Source: Alphaproteobacteria bacterium (GTDB lineage: Bacteria > Pseudomonadota > Alphaproteobacteria > Rhizobiales > Hyphomicrobiaceae). Taken from it: 47,038 bases of DNA. The first letter of the stretch is position 1. Every line of letters starts with the position of its first letter. The DNA lies in assembly GCA_019137195.1 (NCBI GenBank), contig JAGVSR010000142.1:1-47038 (forward strand). The letters are read 5' to 3'. This document shows positions 1-8,267 of the stretch, one piece after another. The notes under the pieces are model-generated. The model saw only the letters and a list, made by a program, of their open reading frames with translations. It did not search any database and was not told where the DNA came from. A program made the translations under genes and the position numbers.

Positions 1-407
1 ATCGCATCTCCATCTTCACGCCCCCCAACGCCGATCAGAAGGCCGTCGCGCAGAAGCTTTCCGACGCGCAGACGGCTGCGACCCGCTTTACGGACTGCAA
101 GGCGACCAAGGATCTTGCTGCGGCTATTCCGGGTGCTCGCTTCGACGACGTCGGCTCGCAGCGGCCGTCCGCAATCCCGGAGCCGACCCGGAGCATGCTG
201 CTCAACGCCCGCGACGGCGACATGCTGCCTCCGGTCGTCGGCAAGGGCGCCGTCGAGCTGTGGGTGGTTTGCGGACGCAAGACCATCACCGCCAACGAGC
301 AGAAGCGCGAGGAGGCACAGGCCGAGCTTCGCCAGAAGGAGTTCGAGATCCTGGCCAAGAAGCATCTCAAGGATCTGCGCCAGGACGCAGCCATCGAGTA
401 CCGCTGA
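1..407 (+). CDS. surA: SurA-like periplasmic chaperone / peptidyl-prolyl isomerase, C-terminal part
   Basis: The open frame enters from the left edge and ends at a TGA at 405-407, giving 134 visible codons; the start and the parvulin domain lie outside the window. The visible part has a hydrophobic strand-rich patch (VELWVVCGRK), then a charged helical tail ending LRQDAAIEYR, which matches the C-terminal end of alphaproteobacterial SurA homologues. SurA escorts unfolded outer-membrane proteins across the periplasm. Context supports the call: in this group surA is normally followed directly by pdxA and rsmA, as here. Its stop codon shares one base with the pdxA ATG (TGATG), so the two are probably translationally coupled. 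The name rests on context and tail pattern rather than on a visible catalytic domain. Confidence 0.72.
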   Translation, partial: RISIFTPPNADQKAVAQKLSDAQTAATRFTDCKATKDLAAAIPGARFDDVGSQRPSAIPEPTRSMLLNARDGDMLPPVVGKGAVELWVVCGRKTITANEQKREEAQAELRQKEFEILAKKHLKDLRQDAAIEYR

Positions 408-1465
408 TGGGCGGGATGGCGAGCGAGACTCGCGGGGCGCCGCCACGTCCGCTCGCGCTCACGATGGGAGACCCGGCCGGCGTCGGGCCCGAGATCGCGC
501 TCAAGGCTTGGCGCGGTCGCATGCAGCACGGCCTAGCGCCCTTCGCGATGATCGCGAGCCGCACCGCGCTGGCCGAACGCGCGGCGCTCATCTCGCTCGA
601 CGTGCCGCTCGAGACGATCGCAGATTTCACGCTGGTTCCCGATATCTTCGCCGATGCGCTCCCGGTCATCGATCAGCCCCTGGCTGCGCCTGTCGTCGCG
701 GGCCATCCCAACTCCTTCAATGCCGCCGCCGTCATCGCCAGCATCGACCGAGCCGTGGAGGCCGTTGCGTGCGGTGTCGCATCGGCCGTGGTCACCTGCC
801 CGATAGCCAAAAGTGTGCTCTACGGCACCGGCTTCGCCTATCCCGGACACACGGAATACCTCGGCCACCTCGCGCAGACGCGGTTCGGAGGCACCACGCG
901 CGTCACTCCGGTCATGATGCTCGCCTCTGACGAGCTCCGGGTTGTGCCGCTGACGGTCCACGTGCCGCTCGCCGACGTGCCGCGCCTCGTCACGCACGAC
1001 CTCATCGTGTCGACTGCCCGCATCACGGCCGCGGCGCTCGCTCGCGATTTTGGCTGCACGAGGCCCCGCATCGCGGTTGCGGGCCTCAATCCCCATGCGG
1101 GAGAGTCCGGCACCATCGGGCGCGAGGACATCGAGGTCGTCGGGCCAGCGGTCGAGGCGCTTCGCGCCGAGGGGTTAGATGTTGCCGGACCGCTGCCGGC
1201 CGATACGATGTTCCACGCGGCGGCTCGCGCCCGCTACGACGCGGCGATCGCCATGTACCACGACCAGGCGCTGATCCCGATCAAAACGCTGGCCTTCGAC
1301 CGCGGCGTCAACGTCACGCTCGGTCTCCCCTTTATCCGCACGTCTCCGGATCACGGCACGGCGTTCGACATCGCCGCCCGGGGCATCGCCGACGCCTCGA
1401 GCCTCGTGGCGGCGCTCAGGATGGCCGCAGACATGACGCGGCGCCGGAGCGACGCATCGTCATGA
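407..1465 (+). CDS. pdxA: 4-hydroxythreonine-4-phosphate dehydrogenase
   Basis: Makes 2-amino-3-oxo-4-phosphonooxybutyrate from 4-phosphohydroxy-threonine with NAD, in the DXP-dependent pyridoxal phosphate pathway in the cytoplasm. The 352-residue product is of normal family length. Near the N-terminus is [12 protein letters not shown]; centrally come [10 protein letters not shown] and YPGHTEYLG; the C-terminal part has [11 protein letters not shown] and [12 protein letters not shown]. The histidines in GHTE, in the HVPLADV segment and in YHDQ correspond to family metal and substrate ligands. I chose the ATG at 407 because it overlaps the surA stop; an in-frame ATG at 416 is the alternative, and the open frame extends further upstream only as overlap with surA. 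Its own stop overlaps the rsmA start by four bases (ATGA). Confidence 0.95.
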   Translation: MGGMASETRGAPPRPLALTMGDPAGVGPEIALKAWRGRMQHGLAPFAMIASRTALAERAALISLDVPLETIADFTLVPDIFADALPVIDQPLAAPVVAGHPNSFNAAAVIASIDRAVEAVACGVASAVVTCPIAKSVLYGTGFAYPGHTEYLGHLAQTRFGGTTRVTPVMMLASDELRVVPLTVHVPLADVPRLVTHDLIVSTARITAAALARDFGCTRPRIAVAGLNPHAGESGTIGREDIEVVGPAVEALRAEGLDVAGPLPADTMFHAAARARYDAAIAMYHDQALIPIKTLAFDRGVNVTLGLPFIRTSPDHGTAFDIAARGIADASSLVAALRMAADMTRRRSDASS

Positions 1466-2349
1466 CGCGACCCGAGCCTGTGCCCGGCGCGTCGCCCGAC
1501 GGCCTACCGCCGCTCCGCGACGTCATTGCGGCTTACGGCCTCAAAGCCAAGAAGAGCTACAGCCAGAACTTCATCCTCGACCTAAATCTGACACGCCGCA
1601 TCGCGCGAGCCGCCGGACCTCTCGAGGGACGATGGGTGGTCGAGATCGGCCCCGGCCCAGGCGGGCTCACGCGCGGGCTCCTGCTGGAGGGCGCAGAGCG
1701 CGTCGTCGCCATCGAGCGCGATCCGCGCTGCCTGCCGGCGCTCGCCGACATCTCGGAGCGCTATCCCGGACGCCTCGCCGTCCACGAAGGCGACGCACTC
1801 GAGGCCGATTGGACGGCACTGCTCGCGGGCTCGCCCGGCAAGGCAATCATTGCCGCCAACCTGCCCTACGCAGTCGCGACGCTGCTTCTCGTTGGCTGGC
1901 TCGAGACCGAGCCGTGGCCGCCGTGGTGGGACCGAATGGCGCTCATGTTTCAGAAGGAGGTTGCCGAGCGCATCGTCGCTCTCCCTGGCACGAAGGCGTA
2001 CGGCCGCCTCGCCGTCATCACCCAATGGCGCGCCGAAGCCCGTATCGCGCTCACGCTGAGCCCGTCCGCCTTCACGCCGCCGCCAAAGGTCGAGTCTGCG
2101 GTGGTGCTGTTCGAGCCACGGGAACGCCCGGCACCACCCTGCTCGGTCAAGACACTGGGGCGCATCACGGCCGCTGCGTTCGGGCAGCGCCGCAAGATGC
2201 TGCGCGCGAGCCTGAAGCAGCTTACACCCCTTCCGGAACTGCTCCTGCGCGAGGCAGGGATCGATCCCGAGCAGCGCGCCGAGCAAGTTCCTCCCGCCGG
2301 TTTCGCCCGCCTGGCGGAGGTCTACGACGGCATGACGGCCGGCGCCTGA
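1462..2349 (+). CDS. rsmA: 16S rRNA dimethyladenosine (A1518/A1519) methyltransferase
   Basis: KsgA/RsmA dimethylates two adjacent adenines in helix 45 of 16S rRNA, a late 30S maturation step using S-adenosylmethionine. The 295-residue protein has the family N-terminus with [11 protein letters not shown], the SAM-binding motif [14 protein letters not shown] at about residues 60-75, the acidic AIERD motif and the catalytic NLPY motif ([11 protein letters not shown], about residue 130). The C-terminal [11 protein letters not shown] stretch matches the RNA-binding domain. It overlaps the end of pdxA through ATGA, completing a surA-pdxA-rsmA run. No terminator with a T-tract is obvious after it. 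Confidence 0.96.
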   Translation: MTRPEPVPGASPDGLPPLRDVIAAYGLKAKKSYSQNFILDLNLTRRIARAAGPLEGRWVVEIGPGPGGLTRGLLLEGAERVVAIERDPRCLPALADISERYPGRLAVHEGDALEADWTALLAGSPGKAIIAANLPYAVATLLLVGWLETEPWPPWWDRMALMFQKEVAERIVALPGTKAYGRLAVITQWRAEARIALTLSPSAFTPPPKVESAVVLFEPRERPAPPCSVKTLGRITAAAFGQRRKMLRASLKQLTPLPELLLREAGIDPEQRAEQVPPAGFARLAEVYDGMTAGA

Positions 2350-2869
2350 GACCGGGCGGCCGAGATGGGCCCCGTGGCCGCTCGGCGGGCTTCGTCACAC
2401 GTCCAGAGACCGGCTCGAGTGTGGCCTGCGATCTCGTCGGCGAGCATCGTTCGCAGCACCGAGGCGACGACGCGCGTGCGCTTGCCCAGGTCGTGCCGGG
2501 CGGCGTGAAGGCTATCTGAGCGCCGGGAGGTCGACCGCCGGGCCACCACGATCCGTCGTCCCCATCCTCCCTCCCCCCGGGCAACTGTTGGCGGGCAGCC
2601 GGGGCGCACCCCGATCGAGCCCGAGGCGGGTCGGCACGCGCGGGCGTGGAAGCGCCCCTTGACCGGCTCTGCAATGCATAAAAACTGTTACAGATAAGGG
2701 AGTTGGTTCACAGAGCGCAGCCGCCACAATGTCGGAGCAGGTGGCTGCTACACCATGGCCGGGCGCAAACCTACTGCCGAAATCCCCGGCAATTGACCGC
2801 CCCGCCAGAATCGCGCCATCAAGAGCGCCAAGTGGTTGTATGAACACAATCGATGCAAGGCCAAATGCC
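2350..2869. other. Intergenic region between rsmA and the MarR gene, no gene seen
   Basis: About 520 bases with no open frame that looks protein-like in any frame. The first 300 bases are GC-rich. From about 2671 the sequence becomes AT-richer and contains CTGTTACAG at 2685-2693, a 4-bp inverted repeat around one base. A TAAGGGAG motif follows at 2694-2701 but is too far from any in-frame start to be a convincing ribosome site. The marR frame stays open back to an ATG at 2729, but the stretch from 2729 to 2869 has low-complexity composition and is probably leader. Confidence 0.5.
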
Positions 2870-3358
2870 ATGACAACGAATACCCTTGAGCGCCCTGTCG
2901 CTCAGACGAGCAACACCTCGACGGCCGACATCGCGGCGGCGACGGCGTCCGAATGCCTCGCCACGCGGGTGCGCCAGCTCTCGCGGATCATCACCCGCGT
3001 CTATGACGATGCGCTGCGGCCGCTCGGCATCACTGCCAGTCAGTACACTCTTCTCGCCCAGCTCGCCTCGCGCGACGGCATCACCGCCGTCGAGATCGGC
3101 ACCGACCTCGACATCGAGAAGTCGACGCTGTCGCGCAATCTGAAGCGACTGCTCGCCCTGGGTCACATCATCATGGATCCGCCGGCAGGGCGTCGCGGGC
3201 GCGGCCTGCACCTCACGCCGCGCGGCCAGTCCGTGCTCAAGGAGGCTTTCCCGATCTGGACCGCCGCACAGACCCGTACCATCGGCGTCATGAGCGAGCG
3301 CTGCCGCGATACGCTGGACGGCCTCCTCGTCGAGGCCGAGAAGCTGATCGCCGCCTGA
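2870..3358 (+). CDS. MarR-family winged-helix transcriptional regulator
   Basis: A 162-residue DNA-binding regulator. After about 25 variable residues it shows the MarR dimer helix (ATRVRQLSRIITRVYDDALR), a winged helix with LGITASQYTLLAQLA, the recognition-helix segment TDLDIEKSTLSRNLKRL and the wing PPAGRRGRGLHLTPRG. The ligand and target are not readable from sequence. In-frame ATGs occur at 2729, 2840 and 2870; I prefer 2870 because GCAAGG lies nine bases upstream, with 2840 the next choice. The gene stands alone between rsmA and cinA and is followed by a strong intrinsic terminator, so it is probably a single-gene unit and possibly autoregulated. Confidence 0.88.
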   Translation: MTTNTLERPVAQTSNTSTADIAAATASECLATRVRQLSRIITRVYDDALRPLGITASQYTLLAQLASRDGITAVEIGTDLDIEKSTLSRNLKRLLALGHIIMDPPAGRRGRGLHLTPRGQSVLKEAFPIWTAAQTRTIGVMSERCRDTLDGLLVEAEKLIAA

Positions 3359-3395
3359 TTGCGTTTGCGCTCAAGGCAGAGCCGGCTACCATTGC

Positions 3396-3429
3396 GAGGT
3401 GCGCTCTATAGAGGGGCGCACCTCTTTTT
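3396..3429 (+). terminator. Rho-independent terminator after the MarR gene
   Basis: Nine-base perfect arms GAGGTGCGC (3396-3404) and GCGCACCTC (3416-3424) enclose an 11-base loop that itself contains the palindrome TCTATAGA. Five T residues follow at 3425-3429. This is a textbook intrinsic terminator in the forward direction. Confidence 0.9.
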
Positions 3430-3554
3430 GTCTCCGCGGTTGGCGCGCCCTGTGCCGCGCTCGCTACTGGCGCCGCCCGCTGCCCGGCGGGGGCATCATG
3501 GCCGGCCGCAGGGCAAATAGCCGGCGTCCGCCGTCCGAGCGAAGGAGCAGCCCG

Positions 3555-4052
3555 ATGTTCCCTGCCGAGCTCACCACCGTTGCGGCCCGCCTTGTCGACG
3601 ACATGCGGGAAAGGGGGCTCAAGCTTGCGACGGCCGAGAGTTGTACCGGCGGATTGATCTCCGGCCTCATCACCGAGATTCCGGGCTCATCGGATGTGTT
3701 CGAGCGGGGCTTTGTCACCTACTCCAACGAAGCCAAGGCCGAGCTCTTGGGGGTGCCCGCGAGCCTCATTCTCGCGCGTGGTGCGGTCAGCGCCGAGGTT
3801 GCTGCGGCTATGGCCTCGGGCGCGCTCGCCCATTCGCCGGCCGACGTGGCGGTTGCCGTAACCGGCGTTGCAGGTCCCGGCGGCGGCACGGCCGCAAAGC
3901 CCGTTGGCCTCGTCCATGTCGCTGCCGGGAGCCGCGATGGACGCGCAAGTGGCCGCGAATTTCGGTTTGGCCCGCTGTCGCGTTCCGAGATCCGCCTGGC
4001 CACGATGTCGGCAGCGCTCGACCTGGTCCGAAGCGTGCTGCCCCGAGGCTGA
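3555..4052 (+). CDS. CinA C-terminal domain protein, nicotinamide-nucleotide amidase (PncC type)
   Basis: A 165-residue stand-alone CinA C-terminal domain. This family deamidates nicotinamide mononucleotide to nicotinate mononucleotide, recycling NMN released by DNA ligase. Diagnostic segments are TAESCTGGLISGLITEIPGSS near residues 24-44, FVTYSNEAKAELLGV and VAVTGVAGPGGGTAAKPVGLV; the serine in the ESCTGG motif and the following lysine and tyrosine positions are typical. The start at 3555 is set by GAAGGAG seven bases upstream; the open frame continues upstream through the marR terminator, which cannot be coding. In many relatives cinA sits next to lipA-coq10; here the pentapeptide gene separates them and the strands converge. 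Confidence 0.93.
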   Translation: MFPAELTTVAARLVDDMRERGLKLATAESCTGGLISGLITEIPGSSDVFERGFVTYSNEAKAELLGVPASLILARGAVSAEVAAAMASGALAHSPADVAVAVTGVAGPGGGTAAKPVGLVHVAAGSRDGRASGREFRFGPLSRSEIRLATMSAALDLVRSVLPRG

Positions 4053-4133
4053 GGGAATGAGGCGCAGGCGTTGACCCAAACGCGAACGACCGGCGTAGAA
4101 TACAACTCATGACGCAACGGCGGGAGCTACTCG

Positions 4134-4946
4134 ATGCAGCGGTTACTCTCCAACAGTCTGGCCGCCGCTGCCGCGGTGCTGGCGAGCACGCTGCCATGGA
4201 GCGCAGGCGCCGCCGACGTTACGGCCCGCGAGGTGACGGAGCTTCTGTTCCGGCTCGAGCACGGCGCAGCCCCTGACTTCACCGGACGCGACCTCTCCGA
4301 CCTCGACCTTGCCGGTGTAGACTTCAAGCACGCCGCCCTCGGACAGGCGAAGCTCTTCGGCACCGACCTCGCGGGTGCCAATCTCGCTGACGTGGTGCTT
4401 GACGGCGCCTATCTCGACCGCGCGATCATCACCCGCGCCCGCTTCGATCGCGCGAGCCTCAAGGGAGCGAGCCTCCTGCGTCCGTCGGTCCATCCCTCGC
4501 CCCAGATCGAGGAGGCTCGGCCGGCAGATGCACCGTCCTTCTCCGGTGCCGACCTCAGCGGGGCTCGCATATTCGGTCAGTTCAACTACGGCAATTTCGA
4601 AGGAGCGAACCTGCAAGGCGCGAGCTTCGCACCCTTCAACTCGGCAGGCTTCATCGAGGAGATCTTTCGTACCGAGCTCCAGAGCGCGAAACTTGCCGGC
4701 GCCAGTCTGAAAGGCGCCGATCTCACCTATGCGCTGCTGTGGTTCGCGGACCTCAAGGGTGCCGACCTCAGGGGCGCCAACCTCACCCACGCCGACCTGT
4801 CGCGTGCCAACCTCCAGGGTGCGGACCTGACGGGCGCGGACGTCACCGAGGCGGACTTCGACGGCGCGATCCTCACCGGCGCCAAGGGCCTCGACACTTT
4901 GAAGGGCTTGGCCTCCGCCCGCAACCGCGCGCTCGCGATCGAGTAG
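4134..4946 (+). CDS. Exported pentapeptide-repeat protein
   Basis: A 270-residue protein with an apparent Sec signal peptide (LLSNSLAAAAAVLAS then WSAGA before ADVT, cleavage near residue 26). Most of the mature part consists of A(D/N)LxG-type pentapeptide repeats in two blocks: residues about 45-110, and about 180-255, where FADLKGADLRGANLTHADL is very regular. They are interrupted by a non-repeat insert (about 115-175) with a proline- and aromatic-rich stretch. Such repeats fold into a right-handed quadrilateral beta-helix; the biochemical role is unknown for most members. A GGGAG motif lies just upstream of the ATG. It converges on coq10 with only 17 bases between the stops. Confidence 0.88.
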   Translation: MQRLLSNSLAAAAAVLASTLPWSAGAADVTAREVTELLFRLEHGAAPDFTGRDLSDLDLAGVDFKHAALGQAKLFGTDLAGANLADVVLDGAYLDRAIITRARFDRASLKGASLLRPSVHPSPQIEEARPADAPSFSGADLSGARIFGQFNYGNFEGANLQGASFAPFNSAGFIEEIFRTELQSAKLAGASLKGADLTYALLWFADLKGADLRGANLTHADLSRANLQGADLTGADVTEADFDGAILTGAKGLDTLKGLASARNRALAIE

Positions 4947-4963
4947 GCGCGTTCGATCGCGGG

Positions 4964-5437
4964 TTACGATGCCGGCGGTGCGGCTCGTCCTCGCTGCGCG
5001 TAGACCTGGCGCGCACGCTCCTCGAAAGCCTCGCTGAAGCGGTGGAAGGCCTTGTCGAAGACGGCGCCCATCAGCACGGCGAGGAGCGGGCTCTTGAACT
5101 CGTAGTCGATGTAGAAGTCGACGATCGAGCCGTCGGGGGCCGGAACGAACCGCCACTTGTTCAATAGCCGCCGGAACGGCCCGTCGACATAGGCGACGTC
5201 GATCTCGTTCGCCGCCGGCCGCAGCTGCACGCGGGTCGTGAAGTGCTCGCGGATCGCCTTGTAGCCGACGCCCATGGTCGAGACGATCTCCTCGCCGCCG
5301 GGAGTCGCCGTGCGGCTCTTGATCCTTAGGCTCTCGCACATGGGCAGGAACTCGGGATAGCGCTCGATGTCCGCCACCACCCTGAACATCTCGTCGGGTG
5401 TGAAGGGCACGTGGCGCTTGCTCGAGAAGGACGGCAT
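4964..5437 (-). CDS. Coenzyme Q-binding protein Coq10 / RatA family (START-like)
   Basis: A 157-residue single-domain protein of the polyketide cyclase/START fold. The N-terminus SSKRHVPFTPDEMFRVVADI and the segment YPEFLPMCESLRI are family signatures, followed by GYKAIREHFTTRV and the C-terminal amphipathic helix FDKAFHRFSEAFEERAR. The mitochondrial counterpart COQ10 binds ubiquinone and supports its synthesis and delivery to the respiratory chain; enterobacterial RatA has been described as a ribosome-association toxin, but the alphaproteobacterial members next to lipA are usually taken as Coq10-like. Its ATG shares one base with the lipA stop (TGATG), so the two form an operon. An exact function is inferred only from family and context. 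Confidence 0.9.
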   Translation of the reverse strand: MPSFSSKRHVPFTPDEMFRVVADIERYPEFLPMCESLRIKSRTATPGGEEIVSTMGVGYKAIREHFTTRVQLRPAANEIDVAYVDGPFRRLLNKWRFVPAPDGSIVDFYIDYEFKSPLLAVLMGAVFDKAFHRFSEAFEERARQVYAQRGRAAPPAS

Positions 5438-6393
5438 CAGCGGGCCCCCGCGGCGCGGGTGAGGGCGCGCACCCGGCGGATGCGCTCGAAGTCCGCACCG
5501 GCATGATAGGACGAGCGCGTCATGGGGCTCGCGGCCACGTGAACGAACCCTTTTGCACGGGCGCTCGCGGCAAGGGCGTCGAACTCTTGCGGCTCCCAGT
5601 AGCGTATGACGGCCGCGTGCTTCGGCGATGGTTGCAGGTATTGGCCGAGAGTCAGGAAATCGACCTCTGCGCTCCTCAGGTCGTCCATTACCTGCAGAAC
5701 CTCCTCGCGGGATTCCCCGAGGCCTAGCATCAGTCCCGACTTAGTGATCGTTGCGGGATCGATCTCCTTGGCCCGCTGCAGGAGGCGCAGCGAATGGAAA
5801 TAGCGCGCGCCGGGCCGGATCGTCGGATAGAGCCGCGGCACGGTTTCGAGGTTGTGGTTGAAAACGTCGGGCCGGGCCGCAACCACCCTCTCAAGCCCGC
5901 CCTCCTTCTTGAGGAAGTCCGGTGTCAGCACCTCGACGGTCACGTCCGGAGAGCGCGCCCGGATGGCGGCGATGACGGCGGCGAAATGGGCCGCGCCTCC
6001 GTCGGGAAGGTCGTCGCGATCGACGGAGGTGACGACCGCGTGCGCGAGCCCGAGCGTCGCCACGGCCTCCGCCACGCGGGCAGGCTCTGTAGCATCGACG
6101 GCGCCGGGCAGACCTGTTTTCACGTTGCAGAAGGCGCAGGCGCGCGTACAGACGTCGCCCAGAATCAAGAACGTCGCGTGGCGCCGGCTCCAGCATTCGG
6201 CGAGGTTCGGGCAGGACGCCTCCTCGCACACGGTCTTGAGGCCCAGCGCATGCACCGACCGGCGCGTCTCAGGAAGAGCGATCCGGCCGTCCGACGCACC
6301 GGGCAAGCGGACCCTGATCCAGCCCGGCCGCGGGGCCGAGGCCTGGTCCGGCCGGTTCACCTTCTCGGGGTGGCGGGGCTCGCTATCGCTCAT
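5437..6393 (-). CDS. lipA: Lipoyl synthase, radical SAM
   Basis: Inserts two sulfur atoms into protein-bound octanoyl chains to give lipoyl groups on 2-oxoacid dehydrogenases and the glycine cleavage H protein. From the ATG at 6393 the product is 318 residues. The auxiliary iron-sulfur cluster motif C56-x4-C61-x5-C67 and the radical SAM motif C82-x3-C86-x2-C89 are complete. Later family blocks include [26 protein letters not shown] and [11 protein letters not shown] chose ATG 6393 because an AAGAAG motif precedes it; an in-frame GTG at 6450 would add 19 residues. The downstream partner coq10 overlaps by one base. Confidence 0.96.
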   Translation of the reverse strand: MSDSEPRHPEKVNRPDQASAPRPGWIRVRLPGASDGRIALPETRRSVHALGLKTVCEEASCPNLAECWSRRHATFLILGDVCTRACAFCNVKTGLPGAVDATEPARVAEAVATLGLAHAVVTSVDRDDLPDGGAAHFAAVIAAIRARSPDVTVEVLTPDFLKKEGGLERVVAARPDVFNHNLETVPRLYPTIRPGARYFHSLRLLQRAKEIDPATITKSGLMLGLGESREEVLQVMDDLRSAEVDFLTLGQYLQPSPKHAAVIRYWEPQEFDALAASARAKGFVHVAASPMTRSSYHAGADFERIRRVRALTRAAGAR

Positions 6394-6638
6394 GACTTCT
6401 TGATGGGCAAGGTTTGGCGCCTCTGCAAGCCCTTCCGGGAGACGGGTCACATCCCCAGGCGTGCGACGGAGCCGAGCCGCCTCGCCCTCGTTCAGGCGCG
6501 GGAGATGGACCCGGTAGGGTCCAACGCGCGTGAGTTCGATAAAATTTTCGGTATTTCGAGCCCTGATCGCTAACCGGCCCTCGTTACCTTGGCGTCGGTT
6601 GGCCCGACCTCGACGGCGGCCATTGTCCTGGGGGAACG

Positions 6639-7154
6639 ATGCAGACGCCGAAGCTCCATATCCGCAAAGCCATGCTCGACATCCAGAACAAGGTGCGCCC
6701 CTGCATCCAGGTGCAGGCGGACGTAGGGTCGGCCATGAAGGAGAAGCTCGAGACCCAGTTCCTGACCGTCAACCTCTTCAAGCGCTCGAGCTACGCCTCC
6801 GGCTGGCCCGAGGGCGTGCCGGTTCCCAACCCGGCGGTCGCTCCCCATCTCGCCAATTTCGTCAAGAACGACGCCTGCCCGGAGGTGACGGTCAAGACCA
6901 TCCTCGCCGGACAGATGCATCAGGCGTCGTCGATTTGGGAGCTGATGGCCTTCGAGTACATCGCCCAGCGCGCCTTCGACAACCTGGTCGAGCTGTGCAG
7001 GACGGTGGCCGAGCTCGGCACGGAGACCACCTACCTGGCTCCCGGGTCAGATGCTCTCGCCTTCTCGGTCGACCACATGATCGAGGCCGCCGCGGCGGGT
7101 GAGCTTCCAGTCGCCATATCGCCAGGGCCGGAAGGGCTCGCTGACGCCGCTTAG
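6639..7154 (+). CDS. Conserved-looking protein of unknown function, 171 aa
   Basis: I do not recognise this protein. It has a good start (GGGGGAACG directly before the ATG at 6639) and protein-like composition. It begins with a basic helix-prone segment ([17 protein letters not shown]) and contains three cysteines (VRPCIQV, NDACPEV, VELCRTV). A long predicted helical stretch carries [19 protein letters not shown]. There is no signal peptide or membrane segment. It is transcribed divergently from lipA across about 245 bases that include an AT-rich patch near 6537-6550. Its last 108 bases overlap the 3' end of yidD on the other strand, which is unusual; either both genes are genuine and overlap, or one has a longer 3' end than its relatives. 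Confidence 0.7.
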   Translation: MQTPKLHIRKAMLDIQNKVRPCIQVQADVGSAMKEKLETQFLTVNLFKRSSYASGWPEGVPVPNPAVAPHLANFVKNDACPEVTVKTILAGQMHQASSIWELMAFEYIAQRAFDNLVELCRTVAELGTETTYLAPGSDALAFSVDHMIEAAAAGELPVAISPGPEGLADAA

Positions 7155-7376
7155 GTCGGGTACAGGGTCGTAGCCGTGGCTGCCCCACGGATGGCAGCGG
7201 GAGAGGCGCGCGAGCGTCAACCAGAAACCTTTCCAGGCACCGTTCCTGTCGATCGCCTCCAGCGCATAGGCGGAGCACGTCGGGGCGTGCCTGCATTCCA
7301 GGCCTATGAGCGGCTTCAGCGTCCAGCGATAGGCGTGGATCGGAAGCTTCAGGAGCGTGGCGGCGAGACGGATCAT
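7047..7376 (-). CDS. yidD: Membrane protein insertion efficiency factor YidD
   Basis: YidD is a small membrane-associated protein that assists YidC-dependent insertion of inner-membrane proteins. The 109-residue product carries the family core: ATLLKLPIHAYRWTLKPLIG, then CRHAPTCSAYALEAI with the paired cysteines, GFWLTLARLSRCHPW and the HGYDPVP motif (about residues 70-80). The first helix would anchor it at the membrane. The start at 7376 is chosen because the family begins a few residues before this helix; the frame stays open upstream but with low-complexity coding. Unlike most bacteria, where yidD sits beside rnpA and yidC, here it is alone. Its C-terminal tail overlaps the gene on the opposite strand by 108 bases. 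Confidence 0.9.
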   Translation of the reverse strand: MIRLAATLLKLPIHAYRWTLKPLIGLECRHAPTCSAYALEAIDRNGAWKGFWLTLARLSRCHPWGSHGYDPVPDLSGVSEPFRPWRYGDWKLTRRGGLDHVVDREGESI

Positions 7377-7744
7377 GGCAAGAGGATATAGGTATCCCAG
7401 CGCTTCTGCGCGATGAGGCACGAGTGTGCCAGACGAACGCTTGGCGGGGCGCGCTTGGCCCGGAAGATGTTCGACGGCACTGTGGGGAATGCCACGATCG
7501 GGAATGCCACGGCCGGGAACGCCACGACGGCAACGGGTGGCCAGTCCCGCTTCGAGTGCGCAGCCCCCGCTCGGCGCCCCTAGCACTGGCGGGGCGCCAC
7601 GCACTGACCGTTGCCGTCGTGTTGCGGCAACCTATTCGCGCGTTCGCGGCAAGAAAGCGGCGAAGTATGCATTGGCATCAGTTCGGTGGCATCATGTGGC
7701 GCACGTGCGACACTACTCGATCAGGTAACATCAGGTAGGTTCTG
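7377..7744. other. Intergenic region upstream of yidD
   Basis: About 370 bases between the yidD start and the 3' end of the coiled-coil gene, both on the minus strand. I see no convincing gene. It contains a three-unit 15-bp tandem repeat (7485-7529) and, near 7727-7740, the words ATCAGGTAACATCAGGTAGG in which ATCAGGTA occurs twice. A yidD promoter should lie here but I cannot place it. Confidence 0.45.
7485..7529. repeat. Short 15-bp tandem repeat, three units
   Basis: Units GGGAATGCCACGATC (7485-7499), GGGAATGCCACGGCC (7500-7514) and GGGAACGCCACGACG (7515-7529) follow each other without spacing. The first ten bases GGGAAYGCCA are conserved. Being a multiple of three, the array keeps all frames open, which explains several spurious frames here. 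Confidence 0.85.
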
Positions 7745-8119
7745 TTACTTCAGGAGCCTGCCCTCGATCTGGATGATACAGCTATCGATGTTGTGCAGAA
7801 CGTCGTCGGTGCGCGCGAGATCTGCCTCGACGACGGCGAGATCGCGCAATGGCTCGCGGCTCGATACCGCATGACGCACGCGGGCGACCAGGCCCTTCAG
7901 CCCGCCCTTCCTCGATGCGGCACTGTGGCGCCGTGCGACGCGGTCGAGCTCGGCTTTCGCCCCCTTCTGCTCCTTCAGGAGCTTCTTCCGCACGTGCTGG
8001 AGTTCCTTCTTCTTGTGCTTGAGCTCCTTGATGGCGGCTTTGGCCTCCAGGGCCGAGCTGACCTGCACCATGACCTCGGTTCCCTCGATCCGGGCATAGC
8101 GCATCTCTCTCATCTGCAT
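7745..8119 (-). CDS. Small coiled-coil protein of unknown function
   Basis: The 124-residue product is highly charged and helical. Residues about 25-65 form a likely coiled coil (KAAIKELKHKKKELQHVRKK and following). A Gly/Lys-rich loop near 70-77 and a second helix rich in hydrophobic heptads (LRDLAVVEADLARTDDVLHNI) follow, with a single cysteine near the C-terminus (DSCIIQIEG). I do not recognise the family and assign no function. The frame is open upstream to 8458, but that part runs antisense to the metallo-hydrolase and looks non-coding. The ATG at 8119 has GGGGA about nine bases upstream; an alternative ATG is at 8107. It is divergent from the metallo-hydrolase gene. Confidence 0.68.
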   Translation of the reverse strand: MQMREMRYARIEGTEVMVQVSSALEAKAAIKELKHKKKELQHVRKKLLKEQKGAKAELDRVARRHSAASRKGGLKGLVARVRHAVSSREPLRDLAVVEADLARTDDVLHNIDSCIIQIEGRLLK

Positions 8120-8267
8120 GGGTCGGTCATCCCCTGGCACTGCGCCGGGCCGGCGGTGCGTGTCGGCGAAGCGCGCCTCTCTGCGGCCGGCCAATCCGGC
8201 TTGAGGTAGCCTATCGCGCGGAACTTCGCTATGGGTCGACGAATTTGGCGAGCTCTTGCGAGGTCCG

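Noticed and set aside
4143-5504. Reverse open frame of 453 codons spanning the pentapeptide gene and coq10
   Set aside because: The part after coq10 is antisense to the pentapeptide gene, and repetitive for that reason.
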